DNA of 64,000 nucleotides from Anaerolineales bacterium (GTDB lineage: Bacteria; Chloroflexota; Anaerolineae; Anaerolineales; UBA4823), in NCBI GenBank assembly GCA_003105035.1, contig PQAL01000017.1:1-64000 (forward strand), in the 5' to 3' direction. Positions within the stretch are counted from its first letter, which is position 1, and every line of letters starts with the position of its first letter. A model generated the notes under the pieces. It ran no database searches and was not told the origin of the DNA. It was given only the letters and a program-made list of their open reading frames with translations. The position numbers and the translations under genes were made by a program. Shown here one piece after another: positions 34,820 through 44,391 of this stretch.

Positions 34820-36361
34820 ATGGTACAACCTATGTTGGAGTGTATTCCCAACTTTTCAGACGCGCGGCGTCCGGATGTCATCGAAGCGATCATTAGCTCA
34901 ATCACTGCTGTGGAAGGCGTCACCCTGCTCGACCGCCATTCTGATTTGGACCACAACCGAACGGTTATAACCTTCGTTGGACCACCCGCTGCTGTGGAGC
35001 AGGCTGCATTTCAGGCGATCGCCAAAGCTGCCCAGCTGATTGATCTCGACCACCATTCCGGCGAACACCCACGCATTGGGGCAACCGATGTCGTCCCGTT
35101 CGTACCAATTTCGGGAATGACGATGCAAGATTGTATCCAAATTGCCCGCCACTTGGGGGAACGGGTTGGAACCGATCTGAACATCCCGGTGTATTTGTAT
35201 GAAGAAGCTGCTACCCGCCCCGAACGAACCAACCTCGAGAACATCCGCCGTGGGCAGTATGAAGCCTTGAAGCAGGAAATGGGCATCAAACCGGAACGCG
35301 ACCCCGATTTTGGACCCAAGGTAGTTGGCCCGGCTGGGGCAACCGTGATCGGTGCCCGCCAGCCACTCATCGCCTATAACGTCTACCTGACCACGGATGA
35401 TGTAAGCATCGCTGAGAAAATCGCCAAGACCATCCGCTTCTCATCCGGGGGACTTCGATACGTAAAAGCCCTGGGGATGCTCGTGGAAGGCAGGGCTCAA
35501 ATCTCCATGAACCTTACGAACTTTCACAAGACTCCCATCGCGCTGGTGGTGGAAGCCATCCGCCGCGAAGCATCCCGCTTTGGGGTGATGATTCATCATG
35601 CTGAGCTGGTTGGTTTAATTCCTGAATCAGCTCTGGTTGATGCTGCTGCCTGGTACCTGCAGCTTGACCAGTTTCATTCAGACCAAATCCTGGAGCAGAA
35701 ATTATTCACCCTGATCAAAAGCTCACAATCACAGTCCACTGTAAGCTATGCGATCGGGACCGGATTTCTAGATGATCTGGCGGCTGGTACAGCTACGCCT
35801 GGGGGCGGTTCGGCAGCTGCCTATGCTGGCGCTGCCGCAGCCGGGTTGGTGTCTATGGTTGCCCGTCTGACCATTGGCAAGAAAAAATATGCCGAATTTG
35901 AAAACAGAGTTCAGACGATCCTTACTCAGGCGGAATCCTTGCGGAATGACCTTACCGAGTTCATCCAGTTGGACTCCTCAGCCTTTGAGGGTGTGATGTC
36001 AGCCTACAAATTGCCTAAGCAGACCTCCGAGCAGCAGGATATTCGCCATAAGGCGATCCAGCAGGCCACATTACTGGCCACGCAGGTACCAATGGGAGTA
36101 GCCAATAAATCGTTGCGCGTGATTGAGCTTGCAGAGCAGATCATCCCCATTAGTAATGAAACGGCATTGAGCGATGCTGCAACCGGGGCATCTCTGGCGA
36201 AGGCCGCTATCAAAGGTGCAGGCTACAACATCCGTATCAATACTCGGGAGTTGCCAGATGAGCTTTCCAGGCCGTACCTCACAGAATTGGCAGGGATCGA
36301 GCAGCATGCTGCAACCATTGAGGGGCGTATTCAAGCTGCCTTACACGAGCGAGGCTTATAA
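34820..36361 (+). CDS. Formiminotransferase-cyclodeaminase (bifunctional FTCD)
   Basis: 513 residues from ATG 34820, which follows AGAGG by 6 bases. Starts upstream at 34712 would add an unrelated tail. Residues ~1-300 are glutamate formiminotransferase (LECIPNFSDARR, then DLDHHSGEHPRIGATDVVPF with the folate-site histidines). Residues ~330-513 are cyclodeaminase (LDDLAAGTATPGGGSAAAYA). It moves the formimino group of formiminoglutamate to tetrahydrofolate and releases ammonia, the last part of histidine degradation. No histidine ammonia-lyase or urocanase is in the window. It ends 3 bases before the CapA-like gene. Confidence 0.93.
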   Translation: MVQPMLECIPNFSDARRPDVIEAIISSITAVEGVTLLDRHSDLDHNRTVITFVGPPAAVEQAAFQAIAKAAQLIDLDHHSGEHPRIGATDVVPFVPISGMTMQDCIQIARHLGERVGTDLNIPVYLYEEAATRPERTNLENIRRGQYEALKQEMGIKPERDPDFGPKVVGPAGATVIGARQPLIAYNVYLTTDDVSIAEKIAKTIRFSSGGLRYVKALGMLVEGRAQISMNLTNFHKTPIALVVEAIRREASRFGVMIHHAELVGLIPESALVDAAAWYLQLDQFHSDQILEQKLFTLIKSSQSQSTVSYAIGTGFLDDLAAGTATPGGGSAAAYAGAAAAGLVSMVARLTIGKKKYAEFENRVQTILTQAESLRNDLTEFIQLDSSAFEGVMSAYKLPKQTSEQQDIRHKAIQQATLLATQVPMGVANKSLRVIELAEQIIPISNETALSDAATGASLAKAAIKGAGYNIRINTRELPDELSRPYLTELAGIEQHAATIEGRIQAALHERGL

Positions 36362-36364
36362 GGT

Positions 36365-38089
36365 ATGCTACCCCACCCACATCGTATCAAGCCTTGGGGC
36401 TTGGTCCAGCTTAGGAAAACCCCATGGCTTGCCATCCTGTTCATTTTTTTGGTCACTAGCTGTCGTTCAGGCTATCTCACTCCTACACCAGCAGCTACTG
36501 CATTGCAAGTTTTAACTGAGCCAACGGCTAGTCCTCCCCAGACAACGGCCACATCCATTCTACTGCCTACCCCCTCGCCCACCCAACCGCCCATCCGAGT
36601 GTGGTTGGCACCCTTCCTGCCGGAAAGGATGCGCAGTGTGATTACCTTGCCAGCCGGATACAGCCTGGCTGATTCGCAGGATGTTGCTGAGGCACTTCTG
36701 ACTGTAGCTGCCCAAGGCCAGGCACCCAGTAGCCGATGGGTCTATGCACTGGTCGCCCCCTTCCCGACGGTCACGGATGGCGTCAGCTTGGAACAGCTCC
36801 AGGCGACCTGGAACGGAGCTCCCCCCGACGTATTTGCCAACCCGTTGCTGATGGACGCCTCCACGCGGGATGTGCTGACGGCGCTGTGGGGTGCGCCAGC
36901 TGGCGATGCAGTCACCGTTTTACCAGCGGAAGAGCTGCTGGATTATGCCTGGTCCAACCAACCCTCCTGGGCAATCATCCCCTTCGAAAATTTGGAACCG
37001 CGTTGGAAAGTTTTGACAGTAGATGGGAAGTCGCCTTTATGGAAAGGTTTTACCCTGTCCGATTACCCACTTGCCATCCCGTTTGTCCTATCCGGTACAA
37101 CGAGCCTGAGTGCAGAGCAGATTAATCTACCACAAACCAACCGTGATCCATCCAGACTCACCAGCGTGGCAATGACAGGAGTGACCGCCATGGTACGCTC
37201 CACGGCTTTTTCCATGGAACAAAAGGGCATCACCTATCCGGCAGAGTATATCGGCCCGTTGTTATTAGAGACGGATATCACACACATCAGCAACGAAATC
37301 CCCTTCTCACCCGACTGCCCCTACCCAGCGCTCACCCAGGATAACCTGGTATTTTGCTCCAACCCCAGCTATATCGACCTGCTCAAAGCAGTCGGCACGG
37401 ATATCGTCGAGTTGACTGGAGATCACTTCATGGATTACGGCGCAGAGGCTACTTTATACACCCTACAGATGTATAAAGACCTGGGCTGGCCATACTACGG
37501 GGGCGGGGCAAATGCTGAAGAAGCCCGCCAGCCGGTCAGGTTGCAAAACAACGGCAATAAAATCGCCTTTATGGGCTGCAATGTGGGTTGCACGGTAAAG
37601 AATGAGATACCCTGCGATGCCATTGCCACCGACACCCACCCCGGTGCAGCCCAGTGTGACTTTGATTACATCAGAACCGAGATCCCTGCCTTGCGTGATG
37701 AAGGCTACCAGGTGATTTTCACTTTCCAGCACCGCGAATACTACACCTATACGGCCATGCCCAGCCTGGTGAATGACTTCGGGCTGGTGGCTTCGGCAGG
37801 GGCTGCTATTATCAGTGGCAGTCAGGCCCATCAGCCGCATGGTTTCGCTTTCGAGAACGGGGCTTACATTCATTATGGGCTGGGAAACCTGCTCTTCGAC
37901 CAGTTTGGTTATTGTGCAAATCGAGCGTGTGATGACGCCTTTATCGATCGCCACGTGTTTTATGACGGTCGCTACATCAGCACCGAGCTGATCACCCTCC
38001 GTTTTGTGGATTTTGCCCAGCCACGCTTCATGACAGTCGAGGAACGCAGGCAGTTTTTAGAGACGATTTTTAGCGCAAGTGGCTGGTAA
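36365..38089 (+). CDS. CapA-like lipoprotein with an extra N-terminal domain
   Basis: 574 residues. The signal ends in a lipobox (FLVTSC), followed by a Thr/Pro linker. Residues ~70-260 are an extra domain with a pattern like a substrate-binding protein (WAIIPFENLEPRWKVLTVDG). From ~280 comes a PGA_cap/CapA metallophosphatase-like domain: EIPFSPDCPYP, LTGDHFMDYGAEATL, YYGGGANAEEARQPV, HREYYTY and HYGLGNLLFDQ. Some metal-site residues differ from the usual: LTGDH replaces LANNH, and the first GD motif is absent. Catalysis may be lost or altered. CapA relatives act in poly-gamma-glutamate or other envelope metabolism. It starts 3 bases after FTCD, so the two share a transcript. Confidence 0.7.
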   Translation: MLPHPHRIKPWGLVQLRKTPWLAILFIFLVTSCRSGYLTPTPAATALQVLTEPTASPPQTTATSILLPTPSPTQPPIRVWLAPFLPERMRSVITLPAGYSLADSQDVAEALLTVAAQGQAPSSRWVYALVAPFPTVTDGVSLEQLQATWNGAPPDVFANPLLMDASTRDVLTALWGAPAGDAVTVLPAEELLDYAWSNQPSWAIIPFENLEPRWKVLTVDGKSPLWKGFTLSDYPLAIPFVLSGTTSLSAEQINLPQTNRDPSRLTSVAMTGVTAMVRSTAFSMEQKGITYPAEYIGPLLLETDITHISNEIPFSPDCPYPALTQDNLVFCSNPSYIDLLKAVGTDIVELTGDHFMDYGAEATLYTLQMYKDLGWPYYGGGANAEEARQPVRLQNNGNKIAFMGCNVGCTVKNEIPCDAIATDTHPGAAQCDFDYIRTEIPALRDEGYQVIFTFQHREYYTYTAMPSLVNDFGLVASAGAAIISGSQAHQPHGFAFENGAYIHYGLGNLLFDQFGYCANRACDDAFIDRHVFYDGRYISTELITLRFVDFAQPRFMTVEERRQFLETIFSASGW

Positions 38090-38174
38090 CGGGTCAAGCC
38101 CATCAATCCCAGGGATGGCAACCCCGATAAGATTTTAAGAAGATGATCCTCACAGTCTCAGATAGGAGCACAGC

Positions 38175-38729
38175 ATGGGCCTTCAACCAGATCATTGGAT
38201 TCGCAAAATGACAATGGAGAAACTCATGATTGAACCCTTCGCCGATAGCCAGGTGCGAAACGGGGTAATTTCCTATGGCGTATCATCCTATGGCTACGAT
38301 ATCAGGGTGGCAGACGAATTCAAGATCTTTACCCACAAGAACTTGACCATGGTTGACCCCAAGCAGTTTGACCAAACCTCCATGGTGGATTTCAAAGGAG
38401 ACGTGTGTATCATCCCACCGAATTCCTTCGCCCTCGCCCGGACGGTAGAATATTTTCGTATCCCCCGCAATGTCCTGACCATCTGCCTGGGAAAATCAAC
38501 CTATGCTCGCTGCGGGATCATTGTCAATGTCACACCCTTCGAGCCCGAATGGGAAGGTTATGTGACCATGGAGATCTCAAATACTGCCCCCTCACCGGCA
38601 AAAATCTACGCCAATGAAGGGATTGCGCAGGTCCTGTTCTTCGTGGCGGATGAGCCGTGTGAAACTTCCTATGCCGATAAAAAAGGGAAGTACCAGGCTC
38701 AGCAAACCATCGTGTTGCCCAAGCTTTAA
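38175..38729 (+). CDS. dcd: dCTP deaminase
   Basis: 184 residues. The Dcd core is very clear: [44 protein letters not shown] and AQVLFF, with the catalytic glutamate in TMEISN. It deaminates dCTP to dUTP, feeding thymidylate synthesis. Length and sequence are normal. GATAGGAG precedes the ATG. It ends by overlapping the convergent HypD-like gene by 4 bases, so no terminator lies between them. Confidence 0.95.
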   Translation: MGLQPDHWIRKMTMEKLMIEPFADSQVRNGVISYGVSSYGYDIRVADEFKIFTHKNLTMVDPKQFDQTSMVDFKGDVCIIPPNSFALARTVEYFRIPRNVLTICLGKSTYARCGIIVNVTPFEPEWEGYVTMEISNTAPSPAKIYANEGIAQVLFFVADEPCETSYADKKGKYQAQQTIVLPKL

Positions 38730-41092
38730 AACGCCTCGTGCTCGGTGCGGGCGATGATCTCGTCCTGCAGGGTTTTGCTCAGGTCACAGAAATAATCGCT
38801 GTAGCCCGCTACACGCACGATCAGGCTGCGGTATTGTTCAGGATGCTGCTGGGCCAGGCGTAGCGTGGCAGCGTCTACCACGTTGAACTGGATGTGATGG
38901 CCATCCAGCAGGAAATAGGTGCGGATCAGCTGCACAAGCTTGTTGAGACCCTCGTCATTTTCCAATACCTGGGGGGTGAACTTCTGGTTAAGCAGGGTAC
39001 CGCCGGTGCGCACATGGTCCATTTTGGCCACCGAACGAAGCACAGCCGTGGGTCCTTTATGATCAGCACCTTGAACAGGTGATACGCCTTCGGATAGAGG
39101 CGTGTAAGCCAGCCGTCCATCTGCGGTTGCACCGGTGACGCTGCCAAAATACACATGCACGGTAGTGGGGAGCAAGTTGATATGGTACTCACCGCCCTTG
39201 GTATTGCGCCTGCCTTCCACGGCATTGAAATAGATCTCGAAGACGCGCTGCATCACACGGTCGGCTCGGTCATCGTCATTGCCATATTTCGGGGTGCGGT
39301 TGAGTAATCGCTGGCGCAAGGGCTCATTGCCTGAAAAATTCGCTTCGAGATTGTCAATTAACTCGTGCATACCCAATGTGTGATTTTTAAAAACATGGTA
39401 GCCGATGCTGGTCAGGGCATCGGTCATCGTGCCGACACCCACACCCTGAATGTATGTGGTGTTATAGCGGGCACCTCCATCATGATAATCCCTTCCTGTT
39501 CGGATGCAATCATCCACCAGTAAAGACAGGAAGGGGCAGGGCATATAGCGGGCATATAAGCGCTCAATCACATTATTGCCACGCACTTTGATATCCACGA
39601 AGTAATTCACCTGTTTTTCGAAAGCCTTATAAAGTTCTTCCATGCTGGAGAATGCGCGTGGATCACCTGTGGCTGGCCCTAGCTGGATGCCGGTGCGTCG
39701 GTCGGCACCATTATGCAGGGTGATTTCCAAGACCTTAGGCAGGTTGAAATAGCCCGTCAGGTTGTAATTTTCCTTTCCGAAAGCACCTACCTCTACGCAG
39801 CCACTTGAGCCCCCGCAACGGGCATCCAGCACCGATTTTCCCATGCGCATCAGCTCCTGGCCGATCAGGTCGGCATTGAACACCGAAGGCTGGCCAAAAC
39901 CAGTGCGAATGATCTCAGCTGCACGTTTAATGAAGCGGTCAGGATTCTTTTTGCTCACCTGGATGGAGGTGGAAGGCTGGAGCAGGCGCATCTGCTCGAT
40001 CACATCCAGCAACAGGTAGGTGACCTCGTTCACACCATCCGAGCCATCCGGGCGTACCCCGCCCAGGTTGATCTGGGCGAAATCTGTGTAAGTACCGCTT
40101 TCTTCGGCGGTCACCCCCACTTTGGGAGGAGCCGGTTGGTTGTTGAATTTAATCCAGAAACATTGCAGGAGCTCTTCAGCTTGTTCGCAGGTTAAGCTAC
40201 CATCCTGGATGCCCTGCGCATAGAAAGGCAGCAGGTGTTGATCCAGGCGACCTGGTGAGAACGCATCCCAGGTGTTCAGCTCCAGGGTTACCCCAAGGTG
40301 GACGAACCAATAGGACTGCAAGGCTTCCCAAAAATTGCGCGGGGCATGGGCTGGAACGTTCTGGCAAACCTCGGCGACTCTCATGAGCTCATTCTTGCGC
40401 CTATTATCCTGCTCGGAGGCGGCCAGGCCCAGGGCCTTCTCCGCATGCCGCTCAGCATAACGGATGATCGCACCCGCAGCTATCAGCATCGCACGCAGCT
40501 CTTCCTGTTTTTCGTATGCCAGCGGATCATTTAAGAAATCCAGCGTCATGAGGCGCGACTCGATCTCGCCCTGGAAATCCAGCATCCCCTTCTTATAAAT
40601 CTTATTGTCCAGAACGGTGTGACCAGGGGCGCGCTGCTCCATAAACTCGGTAAAGATGCCAGCCTGGTAGGCGGCTTTCCACTCGGGGGTCATCTCGGCG
40701 AAGACCAGCTCGCGCATTGACTTGCCTTTCCAGAATGGGATGAGCGTATCGGCATAACTACGTCGAGTTTCAGGGCTGACCCTGAAGGAAGTCTTCTCGC
40801 GCTGGTCCAGCACATCCAGGTCATCCAGGCTGTGGCAACATAACTCCGGGAAGGTGGGGGCATGTTTCGGTGCCGGACCTTTCTCACCGACGATCAATTC
40901 CCCATCATTGATACAGATTTCCTTATGCTCAAGTAAATACTTGAAGGCCAATGCCCTTTTTACCGGGTTTGAAATCAAGCCGGTGTCCTGACTCCAAAAT
41001 TCCGTCAGTAGCTCAGCCCGTTCGGAAGAAAGCGTCTCAACGGCTTCAATGCTCTGTTTACGAAGTTCTACAACACGCTGACTAAGGATCAT
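38726..41092 (-). CDS. hypD: Glycyl radical enzyme, trans-4-hydroxy-L-proline dehydratase-like
   Basis: 788 residues. RVAGYSDYF carries the glycyl radical at G763, and SGCVEVG the thiyl cysteine C432. The active-site set I recall for Clostridioides difficile HypD (H160, D278, S334, F340, C434, E436, Y450, T645, G765) is met here by H158, D276, S332, F338, C432, E434, Y448, T643 and G763. All are shifted by two positions. Length is also nearly equal (HypD about 789). The enzyme removes water from trans-4-hydroxyproline to give 1-pyrroline-5-carboxylate. Pyrroline-5-carboxylate reductase, its usual partner, is not in the window. It overlaps its activase by ATGA, so translation is coupled. A different glycyl radical dehydratase remains possible but is less likely. 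Confidence 0.85.
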   Translation of the reverse strand: MILSQRVVELRKQSIEAVETLSSERAELLTEFWSQDTGLISNPVKRALAFKYLLEHKEICINDGELIVGEKGPAPKHAPTFPELCCHSLDDLDVLDQREKTSFRVSPETRRSYADTLIPFWKGKSMRELVFAEMTPEWKAAYQAGIFTEFMEQRAPGHTVLDNKIYKKGMLDFQGEIESRLMTLDFLNDPLAYEKQEELRAMLIAAGAIIRYAERHAEKALGLAASEQDNRRKNELMRVAEVCQNVPAHAPRNFWEALQSYWFVHLGVTLELNTWDAFSPGRLDQHLLPFYAQGIQDGSLTCEQAEELLQCFWIKFNNQPAPPKVGVTAEESGTYTDFAQINLGGVRPDGSDGVNEVTYLLLDVIEQMRLLQPSTSIQVSKKNPDRFIKRAAEIIRTGFGQPSVFNADLIGQELMRMGKSVLDARCGGSSGCVEVGAFGKENYNLTGYFNLPKVLEITLHNGADRRTGIQLGPATGDPRAFSSMEELYKAFEKQVNYFVDIKVRGNNVIERLYARYMPCPFLSLLVDDCIRTGRDYHDGGARYNTTYIQGVGVGTMTDALTSIGYHVFKNHTLGMHELIDNLEANFSGNEPLRQRLLNRTPKYGNDDDRADRVMQRVFEIYFNAVEGRRNTKGGEYHINLLPTTVHVYFGSVTGATADGRLAYTPLSEGVSPVQGADHKGPTAVLRSVAKMDHVRTGGTLLNQKFTPQVLENDEGLNKLVQLIRTYFLLDGHHIQFNVVDAATLRLAQQHPEQYRSLIVRVAGYSDYFCDLSKTLQDEIIARTEHEAF

Positions 41093-42003
41093 ACAGCCCT
41101 CCCAGTATGTCTGATAACCGGTAATTTATAAGTCAAAAATACTTCTTCAATCTGGCTAATCTGGTCCTTGGTTGGAACCTGGATATCGCCCAGCTTATAG
41201 CTCATCCCCAGGGCTTCGTATTTGGCGACACCGATCGTATGATACGGCATCAGCGCTACGCCCTCCAACCGGGGCAAGGAGCTTAAAAAGTTAGCAAAGT
41301 GGTTGATGCTGGTAACATCATTGTTAATTCCGGGAATAAGCGGGATACGCACCAGGATGTTTGCTCCAGTCTCTGATAGACGGCGCAAATTTCCCAAGAG
41401 CAAACGGTTCGTTACCCCAGTGTATCGCATGTGCCTGGCCTCATCCACCAGCTTCAGGTCATACAGGAATAAGTCAGTCAGTGGCAGGATTGCCTGGAAG
41501 TTCTCCCAGGAAGTGTGACCGCAGGTATCCACCGCAGCATGGATGTGGTGCTCCTTACAGTGCTTTAGAGCTTCCACGAGGAATTCAGGCTGCGCCAGGG
41601 GTTCACCACCGGTGAAGGTGACTCCTCCACCCGATTGATCGAAAAAGGGCACATCGCGCATGATCTCTGCCATCAGCTCAGCAATGCTGACCTGACGACC
41701 AACCATCTCTCGCGCTCCCGCATAACACACCTCGGCACACTTTCCACACTGATCGCACCTCTCCCAATCGGTGACGGTTCTGCCTTCCCAACGGATCGCA
41801 TCCTCAGGACAGGCATTCTGGCAGGCATGCGAGGTTTTACAGCGGTTCAACCTTACCATCAGCTGCGGCTGGGTTGACTGCCCCTCAGGATTGTGGCACC
41901 ACCAACATTCGAGCGGGCAGCCTTTCAGGAAGACTGCAGTGCGAATCCCTGGTCCATCATTTATCGCATAGCGCTTGATATCGAAGATCATCCCGTTGCT
42001 CAT
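41089..42003 (-). CDS. hypE: Glycyl radical enzyme activase (radical SAM)
   Basis: 304 residues. The radical SAM cluster is in GCPLECWWCHNPEG (preceded by FLKG). Two more cysteine sets follow in the insert (CKTSHACQNACPED and CDQCGKCAEVC), giving the ferredoxin-like domain common in activases of the PflA family. GGVTFTGGEPLAQPEFL is the SAM-binding GGE motif. It uses SAM to place the radical on the glycine of the HypD-like enzyme at 38726-41092, which follows with an ATGA overlap. Expression is probably from a promoter at 42004-42134, controlled by the GntR gene opposite. Confidence 0.93.
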   Translation of the reverse strand: MSNGMIFDIKRYAINDGPGIRTAVFLKGCPLECWWCHNPEGQSTQPQLMVRLNRCKTSHACQNACPEDAIRWEGRTVTDWERCDQCGKCAEVCYAGAREMVGRQVSIAELMAEIMRDVPFFDQSGGGVTFTGGEPLAQPEFLVEALKHCKEHHIHAAVDTCGHTSWENFQAILPLTDLFLYDLKLVDEARHMRYTGVTNRLLLGNLRRLSETGANILVRIPLIPGINNDVTSINHFANFLSSLPRLEGVALMPYHTIGVAKYEALGMSYKLGDIQVPTKDQISQIEEVFLTYKLPVIRHTGRAV

Positions 42004-42059
42004 GGCTGATAACGATAAATATAATCTTTTGCAATGTGGGTGTCAATAGAAATATCCAG

Positions 42060-42071
42060 ATTGTATACAAT
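42060..42071. promoter_or_regulatory. Palindromic GntR/FadR-type operator
   Basis: ATTGTATACAAT is a perfect 12-base palindrome between the divergent hypE and GntR genes. FadR-branch GntR proteins (FCD type) typically bind TGT-ACA-type palindromes. The position suggests control of hypED and autoregulation by the GntR protein. Confidence 0.6.
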
Positions 42072-42134
42072 TAATATATTCGTAGTAGTTTTTTAATTTG
42101 TATGGTTTAATTAATTTGCTACGTGAGGTAACCC

Positions 42135-42791
42135 ATGGACAACCCTGACAACATGACCACTCGTGAGAGCGACCGGGTCGAGAGAGAGCTTCGACAGTTA
42201 ATCCTGACCCTGCAGATCGAGCCCGGACTTTCCATCAGTGAAGCCAGCCTGAGCAAGCGCTATGGCTGGGGTAGGACGCCCCTGCGGGAAGCTTTTCAGC
42301 GCCTTGCAGAACAATCGCTTCTCCACATCATCCCCCACCACGGTGTGGTGATCACACCCCTGAGCGTCTTTGATTTCGTTGAAGTAATGGACGCCATGGC
42401 GATGGTAATCGGCCCCGCAGCCTCGTTGGCTTGTAAACACCTCACTGAGGATGACCTGCACCAGTTAGCGCAAAACATCGAAGAGACACAGGCAGCCTCT
42501 TCGAAGGCGGACTTTAGCCTGGTAGCCTTGGCAGATTACGAATTTCACCGCCTGCTGGCAGCTGCCACCAACAACCGCTACCTGTCAAGGCACCTGATCC
42601 ACCTGCACCAGGTGGCAATGCGTTTCAACCTGGCAGCCTGGAAAAGGGATGCCAGTGCAGCCTACTCGCTGGATGAACACGGTAGGATCTTAGCCGCGCT
42701 TCGTGAACGCGATGCAGAAAAAGCTCGTTCGATGATGCTGGAGCACATTGATAACGCTCGAATGCGGATTATGGGGACGTTCCAACCGTAA
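42135..42791 (+). CDS. GntR-family (FCD domain) transcriptional regulator
   Basis: 218 residues. The N-terminal winged helix (SISEASLSKRYGWGRTPLREA, 42-62, with the TPLREA core) is followed by an FCD domain at residues ~80-210. Metal-binding residues are in ADYEFHRLL, HGRILAAL and MMLEHIDN. It is divergent from hypE-hypD and shares a 131-base intergenic region that has a perfect palindrome. It is therefore a good candidate for a repressor that senses hydroxyproline or a product, which is inference. GAGGTAACCC precedes the ATG. Its end overlaps the convergent ComEA-like gene by 23 bases. Confidence 0.88.
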   Translation: MDNPDNMTTRESDRVERELRQLILTLQIEPGLSISEASLSKRYGWGRTPLREAFQRLAEQSLLHIIPHHGVVITPLSVFDFVEVMDAMAMVIGPAASLACKHLTEDDLHQLAQNIEETQAASSKADFSLVALADYEFHRLLAAATNNRYLSRHLIHLHQVAMRFNLAAWKRDASAAYSLDEHGRILAALRERDAEKARSMMLEHIDNARMRIMGTFQP

Positions 42792-43335
42792 TCAGGTCTT
42801 TTATTGCTTCAAATTTAGCCTGACCAACTCCTTGCACCTTCATCACATCTTCTATGCGGGTGAAGGGTCCATAATTAACCCGATAATCGAGGATTGCCTG
42901 GGCAAGCGTGGGACCTATACCCGGTAAGCTCTCCAGCTGGGCAAGATCGGCTGTGTTAACGTTAATCATCCCCGCATAAGTTGGGACGGATCGCACTGAC
43001 CAACCAGTGGGTGTCGGGTCAGGCAGGCCAGTTACATTGATTTGCTGACCATCACTCAGCAGCTCAGCCAAGTTTAGTGCATTGCGGTCTGCATCCACCG
43101 AAAAACCATCCGCAGCCTGGATGGCATCGTTAACGCGACTACCCTGTGGCAAGGAGTACAATCCTGGCTGGTTTACCTTGCCACTGACATAGACGGTGAT
43201 GGGAGCTGCAGTAGGAGGTGGGTTCAACCGAATAGGTTCGCCCCACGGCGGGCGGGTGACCAGAAATAGTACACCCGCTCCTAATAATATCCCCACAACA
43301 ATAAATGCACCGAGCCAATACCAATGTTTTTCCAT
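42769..43335 (-). CDS. ComEA-like DNA-binding protein (SLBB plus helix-hairpin-helix)
   Basis: 188 residues. An N-terminal membrane helix (FIVVGILLGAGVLFLV) is followed by an SLBB domain (ITVYVSGKVNQPGLYSLPQG). The C-terminus has helix-hairpin-helix motifs (INVNTADLAQLESLPGIG and DVMKVQGVGQAKFE). This is the standard ComEA layout: a membrane-bound protein that binds incoming DNA for competence or similar uptake. comEC is not adjacent. It lies 36 bases downstream of the S1 gene on the same strand. Confidence 0.9.
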   Translation of the reverse strand: MEKHWYWLGAFIVVGILLGAGVLFLVTRPPWGEPIRLNPPPTAAPITVYVSGKVNQPGLYSLPQGSRVNDAIQAADGFSVDADRNALNLAELLSDGQQINVTGLPDPTPTGWSVRSVPTYAGMINVNTADLAQLESLPGIGPTLAQAILDYRVNYGPFTRIEDVMKVQGVGQAKFEAIKDLITVGTSP

Positions 43336-43371
43336 AACAATAAAATTCTTTTGACCAAGAATTATAAATAA

Positions 43372-44346
43372 TTACTGTTCACCCAGGTTCAAGCTCAATC
43401 CTAACCGCTGTCGGGCAGCATTAACATTCAGAATTTTAACATTGATCACCTGGCCCTCATGTAAGCCCTCATCAGTTTCATCAAAATCAGTCACATCCGT
43501 AAATTCAGACGAGTGTATCAGGCCGTCCAATCCTTCTTCGATGCGGGCAAAAGCTCCAAATGGCACCAGGCTGGTTATGACTGCACTAACTACCTGACCC
43601 GGATGGTAGCGCTCCTCGGCCGTCTCCCACGGGTTGGGGATCAACCGTTTTAATGAGAGGGCAATTCGTGAGCGATCCGGATCTACATTGATCACGTACG
43701 CTTGGACGGTCTCACCAACTTTCGCCACTTCGCCCGGATGGCGAACCCGACCCCACGATAATTCCGATACATGAATCAGGCCTTCCACCCCTCCCAGGTC
43801 GACAAATACCCCAAACTCAGTGATGTTGGTGACGATCCCGCAGATCCGCTTCCCAGGGTAAATCTCACCGAATACCAGGTTCCTTTTTCCCGATTCAGCC
43901 AGGGCTGCCCGCTCCGAAAAAACCACTCTGCCGCGCTCCGGATCACACTCGATCACTTTAAATGATGCCGTCCGTCCTACATAACTTGATAGGGCTTTTT
44001 CCTTTTCAACTTCATCAGTCAGACAATTGATCTCCAGGAGGTGCGAGACGGGTACGAATCCATGCAGCCCACTTCCCGAAACCAGCAAACCCCCGCGGTT
44101 GAACCCTGTGATTTCCAGCCTGATCACCTGGTCAGTGGAGAACAGGTTATTGACCATTTGCCAGTCGATCTCACCGGTCTTGATACCCTTTCGTACGCTT
44201 TGGCTCTCAAGCAGCTCAGGTTCGTCCTGAAGTCCCAGCTCTCTGCTCGCGGAAGTCTTATATTTTTCCTCCTCAGCCAACAAAGCGGTCCACCAGGCTT
44301 CATCAATCTCAGGAGCCCTCGAATTACTGGATTGCTTAGTAACCAT
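43372..44346 (-). CDS. S1-domain RNA-binding protein (bS1-like, three repeats)
   Basis: 324 residues. Three S1 domains can be seen. Domain 1 (residues ~60-140) is weaker. Domain 2 (~150-230) is clear with VTNITEFGVFVDLGGVEGLI and HVSELSWGRV. Domain 3 (~240-320) has VPFGAFARIEEGLDGLIHSS. Full-length ribosomal protein bS1 usually has four to six, so this short form fits Gram-positive-type bS1 proteins. It probably helps in mRNA binding or in general RNA metabolism. A GGAGGAGG site precedes the ATG. Confidence 0.85.
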   Translation of the reverse strand: MVTKQSSNSRAPEIDEAWWTALLAEEEKYKTSASRELGLQDEPELLESQSVRKGIKTGEIDWQMVNNLFSTDQVIRLEITGFNRGGLLVSGSGLHGFVPVSHLLEINCLTDEVEKEKALSSYVGRTASFKVIECDPERGRVVFSERAALAESGKRNLVFGEIYPGKRICGIVTNITEFGVFVDLGGVEGLIHVSELSWGRVRHPGEVAKVGETVQAYVINVDPDRSRIALSLKRLIPNPWETAEERYHPGQVVSAVITSLVPFGAFARIEEGLDGLIHSSEFTDVTDFDETDEGLHEGQVINVKILNVNAARQRLGLSLNLGEQ

Positions 44347-44391
44347 TAAACCCTCCTCCCCATAACTTAATCATTATTGTGCCCATTGTAA

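Noticed and set aside
43372-44346. S1-domain gene called as full ribosomal protein bS1
   Set aside because: Only three S1 repeats are visible, so a short bS1-like or general RNA-binding protein is the safer call.
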